From positions 25,100,001 to 25,164,000 of the forward strand of contig NC_092340.1 in assembly GCF_046630445.1 (NCBI RefSeq): a stretch of 64,000 nucleotides of DNA. Reading direction: 5' to 3'. The stretch comes from Rutidosis leptorrhynchoides. Lineage: Eukaryota > Streptophyta > Magnoliopsida > Asterales > Asteraceae. How positions within the stretch are numbered: position 1 is the stretch's first letter; each line of letters opens with the position of its first letter. The notes below the pieces were generated by a model. It was not told the origin of the DNA. It did not search any database and worked only from the letters and a program-made list of their open reading frames with translations. The position numbers were made by a program, and so were the translations under genes. This document shows, one piece after another, positions 22,875-35,725 of the stretch.

Positions 22875-25800
22875 TTAAGCTGTTGAAGGTGTTGACGAAT
22901 CTTCTAGAAATAGATGCGGGTATTTCTTCTTCATCTGATCTTCACGCTCCCAGGTGAACTCGGGTCCTCTACAAGCATTCCATCGAACCTTAACAATTGG
23001 TATCTTGTTTTGCTTAAGTCTTTTAACCTCACGATCCATTATTTCGACGGGTTCTTCGATGAATTGAAGTTTTTCGTTGATTTGGATTTCATCTAACGGA
23101 ATAGTGAGATCTTCTTTAGCAAAACATTTCTTCAAATTCGAGACGTGGAAAGTGTTATGTACAGCCGCGAGTTGTTGAGGTAACTCAAGTCGGTAAGCTA
23201 CTGGTCCGACACGATCAATAATCTTGAATGGTCCAATATACCTTGGATTTAATTTCCCTCGTTTACCAAATCGAACAACGCCTTTCCAAGGTGCAACTTT
23301 AAGCATGACCATCTCTCCAATTTCAAATTCTATATCTTTTCTTTTAATGTCAGCGTAGCTCTTTTGTCGACTTTGGGCGGTTTTCAACCGTTGTTGAATT
23401 TGGATGATCTTCTCGGTAGTTTCTTGTATAATCTCCGGACCCGTAATCTATCTATCCCCCACTTCACTCCAACAAATCGGAGACTTGCACTTTCTACCAT
23501 AAAGTGCTTCAAACGGCGCCATCTCAATGCTTGAATGGTAGCTGTTGTTGTAGGAAAATTCTGCTAACGGTAGATGTCGATCCCAACTGTTTCCGAAATC
23601 AATAACACATGCTCGTAGCATGTCTTCAAGCGTTTGTATCGTCCTTTCGCTCTGCCCATCAGTTTGTGGATGATAGGCAGTACTCATGTCTAGACGAGTT
23701 CCTAATGCTTGCTGTAATGTCTGCCAGAATCTTGAAATAAATCTGCCATCCCTATCAGAGATAATAGAGATTGGTATTCCATGTCTGGAGACGACTTCCT
23801 TCAAATACAGTCGTGCTAACTTCTCCATCTTGTCATCTTCTCCTATTGGCAGGAAGTGTGCTGATTTGGTGAGACGATCAACTATTACCCAAATAGTATC
23901 AAAACCACTTGCAGTCCTTGGAAATTTTGTGATGAAATCCATGGTAATGTTTTCCCATTTCCATTCTGGGATTTCGGGTTGTTGAAGTAGACCTGATGGT
24001 TTTTGATGCTCAGCTTTGACCTTAGAACACGTCAAACATTCTCCTACGTATTTAGCAACATCGGCTTTCATACCCGGCCACCAAAAATGTTTCTTGAGAT
24101 CCTTGTACATCTTCCCCGTTCCAGGATGTATTGAGTATCTGGTTTTATGAGCTTCTCTAAGTACCATTTCTCTCATATCTCCAAATTTTGGTACCCAAAT
24201 CCTTTCAGCCCTATACCGGGTTCCGTCTTCCCGAATATTAAGATGCTTCTCCGATCCTTTGGGTATTTCATCCTTTAAATTTCTCTCTTTTAAAACTCCT
24301 TGTTGCGCCTCCTTTATTTGAGTAGTAATGTTATTATGAATCATTATATTCATAGATTTTACTCGAATGGGTTCTCTGTCCTTCCTGCTCAAGGCATCGG
24401 CTACCACATTTGCCTTCCCCGGGTGGTAACGAATCTCAAAGTCGTAATCATTCAATAATTCAATCCACCTACGCTACCTCATATTCAGTTGTTTCTGATT
24501 AAATATGTGTTGAAGACTTTTGTGGTCGGTATATATAATACTTTTGACCCCATATAAGTAGTGCCTCCAAGTCTTTAATGCAAAAACAACCGCGCCTAAT
24601 TCCAAATCATGCGTCGTATAATTTTGTTCGTGAATCTTCAATTGTCTAGACGCATAAGCAATCACCTTCGTTCGTTGCATTAATACACAACCGAGATCTT
24701 GCTTTGATGCGTCACAATAAATCACAAAATCATCATTCCCTTCAGGCAATGACAATATAGGTGCCGTAGTTAGCTTTTTCTTCAATAACTGAAACGCTCT
24801 CTCTTGTTCATCATTCCATTCAAATTTCTTTCCTTTATGCGTTAATGCAGTCAAGGGTTTTGCTATTCTGGAAAAGTCTTGGATGAACCTTCTGTAGTAA
24901 CCAGCTAGTCCTAAAAACTGGCGTATGTGTTTCGGAGTTTTCGGGGTTTCCCAATTTTCAACAGTTTCTATCTTTGCCGGATCCACCTTAATACCTTCTT
25001 TGTTCACTATGTGACCGAGGAATTGAACTTCTTCCAACCAAAATGCACACTTTGAAAACTTAGCGTACAATTCTTCCTTTCTCAATACTTCTAACACCTT
25101 TCTCAAATGTTCACCGTGTTCTTGGTCATTCTTTAAGTAAATAAGTATGTCATCAATGAAAACAATGACAAACTTGTCAAGGTATGGTCCACACACTCGG
25201 TTCATAAGGTCCATGAACACAGCTGGTGCATTAGTTAAACCAAACGGCATGACCATAAACTTGTAATGACCGTAACGTGTTCTGAAAGCAGTCTTTGGAA
25301 TATCATCTTCTTTCACCCGCATTTGATGATACCCGGAACGTAAGTCAATCTTTGAATAAACAGACGAGCCTTGTAGTTGATCAAATAAGTCGTCGATTCT
25401 CGGTAGTGGGTAGCGGTTCTTGATGGTAAGTTTGTTCAACTCTCGGTAGTCGATACACAACCTGAATGTACCATCTTTCTTCTTGACAAACAAAACAGGA
25501 GCTCCCCACGGTGATGTGCTTGGTCGAATGAAACCACGCTCTAAAAGTTCTTGTAATTGGCTTTGCAGTTCTTTCATCTCGCTGGGTGCTAGTCTGTAAG
25601 GAGCACGAGCTATTGGTGCAGCTCCTGGTATAAGATCTATTTAAAATTCAACGGATCGATGTGGGGGTAATCCCGGTAATTCTTTCGGAAATACATCGGG
25701 AAATTCTTTTGCAATGGGAACATCATTGATGCTCTTTTCTTCAGTTTGTACTTTCTCGACGTGTGCTAGAACAGCATAGCAACCTTTTCTTATTAGTTTT

Positions 25801-26599
25801 TGTGCCTTCAAATTACTAATAAGATGTAGCTTCGTGTTGCCCTTTTCTCCGTACACCATTAAGGGTTTTCCTTTTTCTCGTATAATGCGAATTGCATTTT
25901 TGTAACAGACGATCTCTGCTTTCACTTCTTTCAACCAGTCCATACCGATTATCACATCAAAACTCCCTAACTCTACTGGTATCAAATCAATCTTAAATGT
26001 TTCGCTAACCAGTTTAATTTCTCGATTCCGACATATATTTTCTGCTGAAATTAATTTACCATTTGCTAATTCGAGTAAAAATTTACTATCCAAAGGCGTC
26101 AATGGACAACTTAATTTAGCACAAAAATCTCTACTCATATAGCTTCTATCCGCACCCGAATCAAATAAAACGTAAGCAGATTTATTGTCAATAAGAAACG
26201 TACCATTAACAAGCTCCGGGTCTTCCTGTGCCTCTGCCGCATTAATATTGAAAACTCTTCCGCGGACTTGTCCATTCGTGTTCTCCTGGTTCGGGCAATT
26301 TCTAATAATGTGGCCCGGTTTTCCACATTTATAACAAACTACATTGGCATAACTTGCTCCGACACTACTTGCTCCGCCATTACTCATTCCGACACCATTT
26401 GTTCCTTTCGTTCTATTAACCCCTAGTCCGTAGACCTCACACTTCGCCGCGCTATGACCATTTCTTTTACACTTGTTGCAAAATTTGGTGCAGAACCCCA
26501 AGTGATACTTTTCACATCTTTGGCATAGCTGCTTCTGATTGTTGTTGTTGTTGCGGTTATTATTGTTGTTGGGATGATTGTTGTAGTTGCTGTTGCTGC

Positions 26600-26669
<70 letters not shown>

Positions 26670-27503
26670 GGGCCGTTTGTTGTAGTTGCGATTGATGTTG
26701 CGATTGTTGGGATAATTGTTGCGATTATTGTTGTAATTGCTGTTGTTGTTGTATTGGTGATTCTTATCACCGTTTTCCTCCCACTTTCTTTTGACTTGCT
26801 TCACATTGGCCTCTTCAGCAGTCTGTTCTTTAATTCTTTCTTCAATCTGGTTCACTAGTTTGTGAGCCATTCTACATGCCTGTTGTATAGAGGCGGGCTC
26901 GTGTGAACTTATATCTTCTTGGATTCTTTCCGGTAATCCTTTCACAAATGCGTCGATCTTCTCTTCCTCATCTTCGAATGCTCCCGGACACAATAGGCAC
27001 AATTCTCTGAATCGTCTTTCGTACGTGGTAATATCAAATCCTTGGGTTCGTAACCCTCTAAGTTCTGTCTTGAGCTTATTGACCTCGGTTCTAGGACGGT
27101 ACTTCTCGTTCATCAAGTGCTTGAATGCTGACCACGGTAGTGCGTACGCATCGTCTTGTCCCACTTACTCTAGATAGGTATTCCACCATGTTAACGCAGA
27201 ACCTGTGAAGGTATGCGTAGCGTACTTCACTTTGTCCTCTTCAGTACACTTACTTATGGAAAACACCGATTCGACCTTCTCGGTCCACCGTTTCAATCCG
27301 ATCGGTCCTTCGGTTCCATCAAATTCCAAAGGTTTGCAGGCAGTGAATTCTTTGTAGGTGCATCCTACACGATTTCCTGTACTGCCAGATCCAAGGTTAT
27401 TGTTGGTATGTAGCGCAGCCTGTACTGCGGCTATGTTTGAAGCTAGAAAAGTACGGAATTCCTCTTCATTCATATTCACGGTGTGTCGAGTAGTCGGTGA
27501 CAT
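22875..27503 (-). pseudogene. gag-pol region of A-2 (broken fossil)
   Basis: The domains are those of A-1. Gag runs from 27503 ([14 protein letters not shown]) to about 26250, with a long Asn tract near 26597-26670 and the CCHC knuckle near 26320. Protease is near 26170, RT about 25580-25000, RNase H about 24750, integrase about 24230-23450, and the chromodomain ends at 22878 (KKYPHLF). About four breaks. Confidence 0.92.
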
Positions 27504-27843
27504 TTCCTTCAAAATAGTCAAATGGAATAAGTTAATCATACAGAATATTAAGAGTAGTTAATAGTATTTCGTAGCATAATATGAACTCATTTATAAAAGC
27601 TTTTTCTTCATATTAGCGTTTTATAAGTTTAAATTCGGGTAGTAGCTACCCGTTAAGTTCATACTTAGTAGCTAATATACAATTCAACTACTACAATTCT
27701 ATATGAAAAACTGATTGTAATAATATTTCGCGTTCAAACCTTTATACAATAACTTGCAAACTTACAATACCGCTTTTTTTACATATAGCATGAAATATAA
27801 CACATAAAACTTTGATACAAAGTAGTTGCGAAGATAATTCTAG

Positions 27844-28529
27844 TTAATAAATAAGGCGTTCAGCAAAGGAAATAAAGATACGTAATTCATACGTCCAGAA
27901 ACAAGTCATGCATTCTGGTTTTACTAATACCACTTCCCATCCTTGTTCTTGTGGAACATAACCGTTATGGCCGTTGATAAGACAGCGTGTTGTAACGTCG
28001 TCAAAAGGACGAGGGTTACGTAATGACCAACAGTCTCGTAATAACCTAAAAACCTCATTTCTTACCACAATTACCGACTCCGTCACTTGTGGGAACGTTT
28101 TGTTTAATAGTTGTAGCCCGATGTTCTTGTTCTCACTTTGGTGAGAAGCGAACATTACTAACCCGTAAGCATAACATGCTTCTTTATGTTGCATGTTAGC
28201 CGCTTTTTTTCTAAATCACGAAGTCCTATATTCGGATATATTGAGTCAAAATAATTTCTTAACCCGTTGCGTAAAATAGCATTTGGGTTCCCCGCAATAT
28301 ATGTGTCAAAGTAAACACATCGTAACTTATGGATTTCCCAATGTGATATCCCCCATCTTTCGAACGAAAGCCATTTATAAATCAAGGCATTCTTGGAACG
28401 TTCTTCGAATGTCTTACAAACTGATCTCGCCTTAAATAGTTGTGCCGAGGAATTCTGACTGACTCTAGACAAGATTTCATCAATCATGTCTCCGGGTAGG
28501 TCTCTTAAAATATTGGGTTGTCTATCCAT
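27844..28529 (-). pseudogene. F-box ORF of A-2, broken
   Basis: Same gene as in A-1 and A-3. The F-box (NILRDLPGDMIDEILSRV) is at the start at 28529 and the PECMTCFWTYELR block near the end at about 27900. This copy is interrupted once, so no full-length product is expected. The ATG again follows a TTTTACAG acceptor-like tract by 14 bp. Confidence 0.75.
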
Positions 28530-28667
28530 TTTGTGTTTTTATACTGTAAAATAGACAAGAGTTAGATTCATAAAAAAAAATACTTATTAATACAAGCAAT
28601 TTTTACATATATCATAAAGCATAAGCACACTATATTACATATATTACACCACACGAATACAACTATC

Positions 28668-29282
28668 TTATTCCGACTCGCTCGTTTCTTCTTGTTCGGT
28701 TTTGGTTCGATTTGCCAAGTTTCTAGGGATATATGATGTTCCCCTAATACGAGCCGTCGTTGTCCACATTGGTTTAGAAAAACCTGGTGGTTTAGAGGTT
28801 CCCGGGTCATTGTTACAACTTAAGGACTTCGGGGGTTGACGATACATATAAAGTTCATCGGGGTTGGAATTAGATTTCTCTATTTTTATGCCCTTTCCCT
28901 TATTATTTTCTTTTGCCTTTTTAAATTCAGTTGGGGTAATTTCTATAACATCATCGGAATTCTCGTCGGAATCCGATTCATCGGAGAATTGGTAATCCTC
29001 CCAATATTTTGCTTCCTTGGCGGAAACACCATTGACCATAATTAACCTTGGTCGGTTGGTTGAGGATTCTCTTTTACTTAACCGTTTTATTATTTCCCCC
29101 ACCGGTTCTATTTCTTCTTCCGGTTCCGATTCTTCTTCCGGTTCCGATTCTTCTTCCGGTTCTGACTCTTCTTCCGGTTCCTCTTCGGGAACTTGTGAAT
29201 CAGTCCACGAATCATTCCAATTTACATTTGACTCTTCATTATTATTAGGTGAGTCAATGGGACTTGTTCTAGAGGTAGACAT
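28668..29282 (-). CDS. Acidic ORF1 of element A-2
   Basis: 204 codons from MSTSRTSPIDSPNN to ETSESE. It has four E-rich PEEESE-type repeats, an SDESDSDENSDD patch and a basic C-terminal half with KPPGFSKPMW and TSYIPRNLAN. It is homologous to the ORFs in A-1 and A-3 and not recognised otherwise. Confidence 0.6.
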   Translation of the reverse strand: MSTSRTSPIDSPNNNEESNVNWNDSWTDSQVPEEEPEEESEPEEESEPEEESEPEEEIEPVGEIIKRLSKRESSTNRPRLIMVNGVSAKEAKYWEDYQFSDESDSDENSDDVIEITPTEFKKAKENNKGKGIKIEKSNSNPDELYMYRQPPKSLSCNNDPGTSKPPGFSKPMWTTTARIRGTSYIPRNLANRTKTEQEETSESE

Positions 29283-29477
29283 CTATCACATAATATCAAA
29301 CACGTTAAGAGATTAATATATCACATAATATTCATATGTTAAAAATATATAGTTTCCAACAAAAATGTTAAGCAATCATTTTTAAAGAAAACACGGTCGA
29401 AGTCCAGACTCACTAATGCATCCTAACAAACTCGATAAGACACACTAATGCAAATTTTCTGGTTCTCTAAGACCAAC

Positions 29478-29489
29478 GCTCGAATACCA
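29478..29489 (-). other. Primer binding site of A-2
   Basis: This Met-tRNA-type site directly abuts the 5' LTR (starting 29492), in the same position as in A-1 and A-3. Confidence 0.6.
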
Positions 29490-29491
29490 AC

Positions 29492-32400
29492 TGAAATGTC
29501 CCGTTCTTATTGATTAAAAACGTTCCATATTAATTGATTTCGTTGCGAGGTTTTGACCTCTATATGAGACGTTTTTCAAAGACTGCATTCATTTTTAAAA
29601 CAAACCATAACCTTTATTTCATAGATAAAGGTTTTAAAAAAGCTTTACGTAGATTATCAAATAATGATAATCTAAAATATCCTGTTTACACACGACCATT
29701 ACATAATGGTTTACAATACAAATATGTTACAACAAAATAAGTTTCTTGAATGCAGTTTTTACACAATATCATACAAGCATGGACTCCAAATCTCGTCCTT
29801 ATTTAAGTATGCGATAGCGGAAGCTCTTAATAATCACCTGAGAATAAACATGCTTAAAACGTCAACAAAAATGTTGGTGAGTTATAGGTTTAACCTATAT
29901 ATATCAAATCATAATAATAGACCACAAGATTTCATATTTCAATACACATCCCATACATAGAGATAAAAATCATTCATATGGTGAACACCTGGTAACCGAC
30001 ATTAACAAGATGCATATATAAGAATATCCCCATCATTCCGGGACACCCTTCGGATATGATATAAATTTCGAAGTACTAAAGCATCCGGTACTTTGGATGG
30101 GGCTTGTTGGGCCCGATAGATCTATCTTTAGGATTCGCGTCAATTAGGGTGTCTGTTCCCTAATTCTTAGATTACCAGACTTAATAAAAAGGGGCATATT
30201 CGATTTCGATAATTCAACCATAGAATGTAGTTTCACGTACTTGTGTCTATTTTGTAAATCATTTATAAAACCTGCATGTATTCTCATCCCAAAAATATTA
30301 GATTTTAAAAGTGGGACTATAACTCACTTTCACTGATTTTTACTTCGTCGGGAAGTAAGACTTGGCCACTGGTTGATTCACGAACCTATAACAATATATA
30401 CATATATATCAAAGTATGTTCAAAATATATTTACAACACTTTTAATATATTTTGATGTTTTAAGTTTATTAAGTCAGCTGTCCTCGTTAGTAACCTACAA
30501 CTAGTTGTCCACAGTTAGATGTACAGAAATAAATCAATAAATATTATCTTGAATCAATCCACGACCCAGTGTATACGTATCTCAGTATTGATCACAACTC
30601 AAACTATATATATTTTGGAATCAACCTCAACCCTGTATAGCTAACTCCAACATTCACATATAGAGTGTCTATGGTTGTTCCGAAATATATATAGATGTGT
30701 CGACATGATAGGTCAAAACATTGTATACGTGTCTATGGTATCTCAAGATTACATAATATACAATACAAGTTGATTAAGTTATGGTTGGAATAGATTTGTT
30801 ACCAATTTTCACGTAGCTAAAATGAGAAAAATTATCCAATCTTGTTTTACCCATAACTTCTTCATTTTGAATCCGTTTTGAGTGAATCAAATTGCTATGG
30901 TTTCATATTGAACTCTATTTTATGAATATAAACAGAAAAAGTATAGGTTTATAGTCAGAAAAATAAGTTACAAGTCGTTTTTGTAAAGGTAGTCATTTCA
31001 GTCGAAAGAACGACGTCTAGATGACCATTTTAGAAAACATACTTCCACTTTGAATTTAACCATAATTTTTGGATATAGTTTCATGTTCATAATAAAAATC
31101 ATTTTCTCAGAATAACAACTTTTAAATCAAAGTTTATCATAGTTTTTAATTAACTAACCCAAAACAGCCCGCGGTGTTACTACGACGGCGTAAATCCGGT
31201 TTTACGGTATTTTTTGTGTTTCCAGGTTTTAAATCATTAAGTTAGCATATCATATAGATATAGAACAGGTGTGTAGTTAATTTTAAAAGTCAATTTAGAA
31301 GGATTAACTTTTGTTTGCGAACAAGTTTAGAATTAACTAAACTATGTTCTAGTGATTACGAGTTTAAACCTTCGAATAAGATAGTTTTATATATATGAAT
31401 CGAATGATGTTATGAACATCATTACTACCTCAAGTTTAGTAGGTAAACCTACTGGAAGTGACAAGAAATGATCTAGCTTCAAAGGATCTTGGATGGCTTG
31501 AAAATTCTTGAAGTAGGATCATGACACAAAAACAAGTTCAAGTAAGATTTTTACTCGAATTAAGATAGTTTATAGTTATAGAAATTGAATCAAAGTTTGA
31601 ATATGAATATTACCTTGAATAAGAAAGATAACCTACTGTATATAATAAAGGTTTCTTGATCTTAGATGATTACTTGGAATGGATTAGAAAGCTTGGAAGT
31701 AAATTAGTAAACTTGAAGGGATTTTTGAAGTGTTCTTGAAGTGTTCTTCCTATGATGATTATAGCTTGATTCTTGAAGTGATTTTTGATGAAGATGATGA
31801 TTAACTATTGGAAAAATACGTTCATAATAGTGTGTGTGTGTGTGTTGAGAGAGAATTAGAAAGAGAATTGGAAGTGAAATGGAGTGAATGATGAGTGGTA
31901 ATTGGTGAGTGGTGAGTGGAGTTAAAAGGAGTTCTAGTTAGTTGACTAGCTCATGGTAGAAGTTAAAATTGATTAGTCATACATGACATAATCAAGAGTG
32001 GAATCCCATGCTAGTTCCTATTGGTATATACTCATAGTAAGTACGTTTTGAAGCTGTGTATAATACGGGTAAGAATACGACTAGAATTCTTGATGAAAGA
32101 AAAGAATGGAAAAGTAACTGTAACCATTTTCGTTAAGTATGAGTGTTTTGATATATGTCTTGAAGTCTTCCAAAAGTATTTTAATACATCTAAATACACT
32201 ACATGTATATACATTTTAACTGAGTCGTTAAGTCATCGTTAGTCGTTACATGTAAGTGTTGTTTTGAAACTTTTAAGTTAACGATCTCAATTAATGTTGT
32301 TAACCCATTGTTTATTATATCTAATGAGATGTTAAATTATTATATTATCATGATATTATGATATATTAATATATCTTAATATGATATATATACATTTAAA

Positions 32401-32748
32401 TGTCGTTACAACGATAATCGTTACATATATGTCTCGTTTCGAAATCCTTAAGTTAGTAGTCTTGTTTATATGTATATAACTCATTGTTAATATACTTATG
32501 GAGATACTTACTTATCATAATCTCATGTTAACCATATGTATATCCATATATATATCGTCATGTCGTTTTTACAAGTTTTAACGTTCGTGAATCGCCGGTC
32601 AACTTGGGTGGTCAATTGTCTATATGAAACATATTTCAATTAATCAAGTCTTAACAAGTTTGATTGCTTAACATGTTGGAAACATTTAATCATGTAAATA
32701 TCAATCTCAATTAATATATATAAACATGGAAAAGTTCTGGTCACTACA
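29492..32748 (-). repeat. 5' LTR of element A-2
   Basis: Partner of 19569-22839. It ends on the + strand with TCACTACA and is followed by CCAAT. Confidence 0.93.
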
Positions 32749-33135
32749 CCAATCACCCATGAAAATATATTCACCCGGATGAGAATTAATGAAACTCGAA
32801 AGTCTGTCCCATAAAGCAACTTTATCATTCAAATGTTGTGGTGCATATACGTTTACCATGAAAACCTCCAAATCTTCCCGTAACCACTTACCCTTAATAA
32901 TCACAAAATTATCGTCGCATCAAAAATCGCTCTTAACAAAAGCGTTTGGGTCCCAAAGAGAAATGATACCACCCGATAACCCCCGAGCCAAAGATAAGTT
33001 GAAATCGAAGTTTGAATTACCCCACATCGATCTTAATCTAAACATCTTCAATCGAGTCATTTTAGATTCTTGAATGGCCAAGAATTGAAGATTTGAAGAA
33101 ATACACACGTCCCTTATCCATTTCTGCTTGGAGAA
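32749..33135 (-). mobile_element. LINE endonuclease, N-terminal part
   Basis: The - strand reads QKWIRDVCISSNLQFLAIQES, with the catalytic Glu, then RGLSGGIISLWDP and NVYAPQHLNDK, and ends GEYIFMGDW directly at the A-2 insertion. The next codons (NSVRRPDERSG) are at 19568, so the two pieces are one LINE ORF2. One stop interrupts it before CDDNFVIIKGKW. The very start of ORF2 is missing where it meets the opposite-strand RT piece. Confidence 0.85.
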
Positions 33136-33670
33136 AACTTCTAAGGCTCAGTCAGCGTTAGTTGGTTGTTTCTATAAAATTATTACGAAATTACTAACGA
33201 ATCGTCTAGCTCGTGTGATTGATAAGCTGATTAGTCCTGTTCAGTCAGCGTTTATTTCGCGCCGACAGATTTTAGACGGACCTTCGATGTTGAGTGAGAT
33301 TGTTGAATGGTTTAATAAGAAGAAAAAGAATATGCTTCTTTTTAAAGTAGATTTTGAAAAGGCGTATGATTCAGTTAATTGGAATTATTTATTATTTATG
33401 ATGTCGTCAATGGGTTTTGGCTCTAATTGAAGAAGTTGGATTTTGGGTTGCCTCAAGTCAGCAAGGACTTCGGTTTTGGTTAATGGTAGCCCGAACCGTG
33501 AGTTTCCTATCAAACGGGGTTTACGACAAGGGGATCCGCTTAGTCCTTTTCTTTTCATTATCGTTATGGAAGGACTTCATTTGGCATTTCAAAGAGCTTT
33601 GGATTGTAATTTCATTCGGGGCGTAAAAGTTGGCTCTAATGATCTACGTTTATTCACGGAAGAGTCAAAG
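33136..33670 (+). mobile_element. Second LINE reverse-transcriptase fragment, opposite strand
   Basis: It reads FYKIITKLLTNRLARVIDKL, SPVQSAFISRRQILDG, DFEKAYDSVNWNYL and, after one frame break near 33425, GLRQGDPLSPFLFIIVMEG. It is an L1-type RT core without the YADD segment. It is only about 70% similar in nucleotides, by eye, to the RT at 17870-18518, so it is a different LINE copy and not a duplicated part of the neighbour. Both ends are truncated. Confidence 0.82.
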
Positions 33671-34440
33671 TGTGTGAGATGAAATCATAACAAGACCACA
33701 CCCACCCGACAAAAAACGACTGACCGGAATATAAATTCACCACCTCCAACTGCCATCATATCTGGACCCCAGTCCCCAGTCAAAAAACCCAACACCTTTC
33801 ACATACAAAAAACAGAGACTCAAAATAGAGTCGCGCCACTTGAATGTGATAATGAGAGTAACCGGAGAAAAGGATCCAACCAAACTAACCACAAACCGTC
33901 GATTGCTAAAACAACACGCCCGAGCTTTGGAACTTCCAGATTAGACGAAGATTGCCAGAGGAAAGACACGACCGTTCAAGAGAACGTTGGCCGGATCGGA
34001 GATCCGAAACAAAAAAGCCGAAGTCGGAGAAAAGCAGATATTGTGTGAGAAAGCAAGGAGACTCCAACCTGCCGAATGAAAGAAGCTTCGGGTAGGGATG
34101 GCAATGAATGTTCCATCCATTGGATATCCATTCAATCCGATCCATTTAAATGGATATGGATGATCTAAATGGATGATAAATGGATATCGATATGGATATG
34201 GATGATGTGAAAAATTAGTGGATCAGATATGAATATGAATATGGATATAGGCTCACCCGATCCATATCCGATCCATTGTCATCCCTAGGTTCAGGCCACC
34301 TTCACCGTACCACCGCGAGAACGGTGGTGGTTGGAGGCGTTGGTAGCCAGACCAAAACTTCATACCACTCGGACGAGCAGATCGGAGAAAACTAACAACA
34401 TTGGACCACAACGGCAGAAAAATTACTATTACTATTATTC
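33671..34440. other. Possible LINE leader sequence, interrupted by a MITE
   Basis: No gene is seen. On the - strand it is T- and GGT-rich like plant LINE 5' leaders (for example GTCGGGTGGGTGTGGTC), and it adjoins two LINE pieces. The identification is weak. A MITE lies at 34093-34287. Confidence 0.25.
34093..34287. mobile_element. 195-bp hAT-type MITE
   Basis: The terminal inverted repeats are TAGGGATGGCAATG and, at the other end, CATTGTCATCCCTA (13 of 14 match). The flanking 8-mers GCTTCGGG and GGTTCAGG match at 6 of 8 positions, fitting an aged 8-bp hAT target duplication. The interior is made of degenerate ATGGATAT repeats and their complement, and codes for nothing. Confidence 0.7.
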
Positions 34441-35118
34441 GATAAGCAACGCATCAAATTATAATTTTTTTATATTAAATTTATCTTATTTAGAGAATTA
34501 TGCAAAATGAAAGATGCTATTCCGCCTGTTCTACATTTACTTTTGTCTCATTAAAGCAACGTTTACAATATATAGTTATATATACTACTCCGTATATAAT
34601 AGAGAACAAATTAGCACTGTAAATTCCTTCTAGACTTATTATAATAACGTTGATGTTGATGTTGATTGATACTCGGTACTGAAAATGTTCTAGAAAGATG
34701 AGACTACGTGGTTCATGCCATGACGACAAATTATGATATTAAGTTGCTAAGGTTTTAAATGCAACATCTCTACATCATATTGTTAGGCGCGCAATTGAAC
34801 TCCAATTCAACAACTTAACTCTAAAGTTAAAGATTACCTTCTATTATGATATCCAGTCTACTTGCAAATGATTTGTCTTAAAACAACAAAAGTTAAAGAT
34901 TACCTTCTACAATTTTTTTTATCTTAAAACAACAAAAGTAACAACAACGCCTTCATTGCACCAAACTCTGGCATGAATTCAATTTCTTTGATCAACAGGT
35001 TGACATGGTGACGTGGCGGAATGGTGACATTCATAGAGGCTTTCGAGATTATGAATATAAGATAAACTGCTTGGCTCCCCCTTTCGCTTGATTTTTTCCC
35101 TTTTCAAGGAAACCAAGT
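34441..35118. other. Intergenic, nothing recognised
   Basis: AT-rich sequence without a credible ORF, RNA gene or repeat boundary. The 35000-35118 part may be decayed 3' sequence of the pseudogene next to it. Confidence 0.4.
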
Positions 35119-35725
35119 TTAATTTCTGGGTGGGCCCTCCTTGAAAGAACTTGCCCTTTGGCTCAGGCTACCTGGAATGGTACAGCTCCGGTCACATGAA
35201 GACTTTGATGCTACGGATGCTGTTTGTGAAAATTTAGCAGCTTCGTTAACACCTAAAGAAGATGTTGAATTCATTTGAGTACTCAACCCAACAAAATATG
35301 ATCGAAGATGAGCAACAAGACGGGAATCGGTAATTCCAGTTAAGTCAGGGGGAGAAGGCTTCTTCACAAGTAAACTCCATCTAAAATCAAGGGTATGAAT
35401 GAAATACATCAGTATACATTTGTGTTGTGTTTGTAGTGAGAGCAAAAACATGTATATAACATGTACCAGATAAGATACCAACCTTATCAAGTAACTCATT
35501 ACCAAGAAGTCTGGATTTTTCTAGCACCAAAAATAGAAAGGTTCAAAACTAGGGATTCTTATCATAAAAGAACGACCAGATTTAGTTGCAGATATTCCCT
35601 CAATCACGACCGACAAGCATTCGGAGATATTTCTCAAGGTTGAGAGACGCTCTACATGAGCATCATCTCCAATAAAGGATATGCGCAAATCGGAAGTTGG
35701 CAAGAGTGAGAGGGTTAAGTTTCCC

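Larger units (their letters stand above)
19569..32748 (-). mobile_element. Element A-2: Tekay-like chromovirus, second LTR subtype
   Basis: The element is 13.2 kb on the - strand, with LTRs at 19569-22839 and 29492-32748 and target duplication CCAAT at 19564-19568 and 32749-32753. Gene order is as in A-1. Its LTRs differ from those of A-1 and A-3 over about 21500-22450, which carries a GT microsatellite, so it is a separate subtype with nearly the same internal part. The LTR pair differs at roughly 18 sites by eye (about 0.6%), making it the youngest element here. It inserted into a LINE endonuclease gene. It is structurally whole; gag-pol has about four breaks and the F-box gene is also broken. 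Confidence 0.93.

Noticed and set aside
26574-26858. Poly-Val and poly-Thr ORFs over the gag Asn tract (also 8179, 8267, 26423, 49590, 49756)
   Set aside because: Shadow frames of the AAC/GTT trinucleotide repeat inside gag.
35381-35505. N-terminal part of the 128-aa ORF at 35119-35505 as a stand-alone gene start
   Set aside because: The region before 35380 is intron between a clear donor (35482) and acceptor (35381); only the part from 35380 downward is exon.
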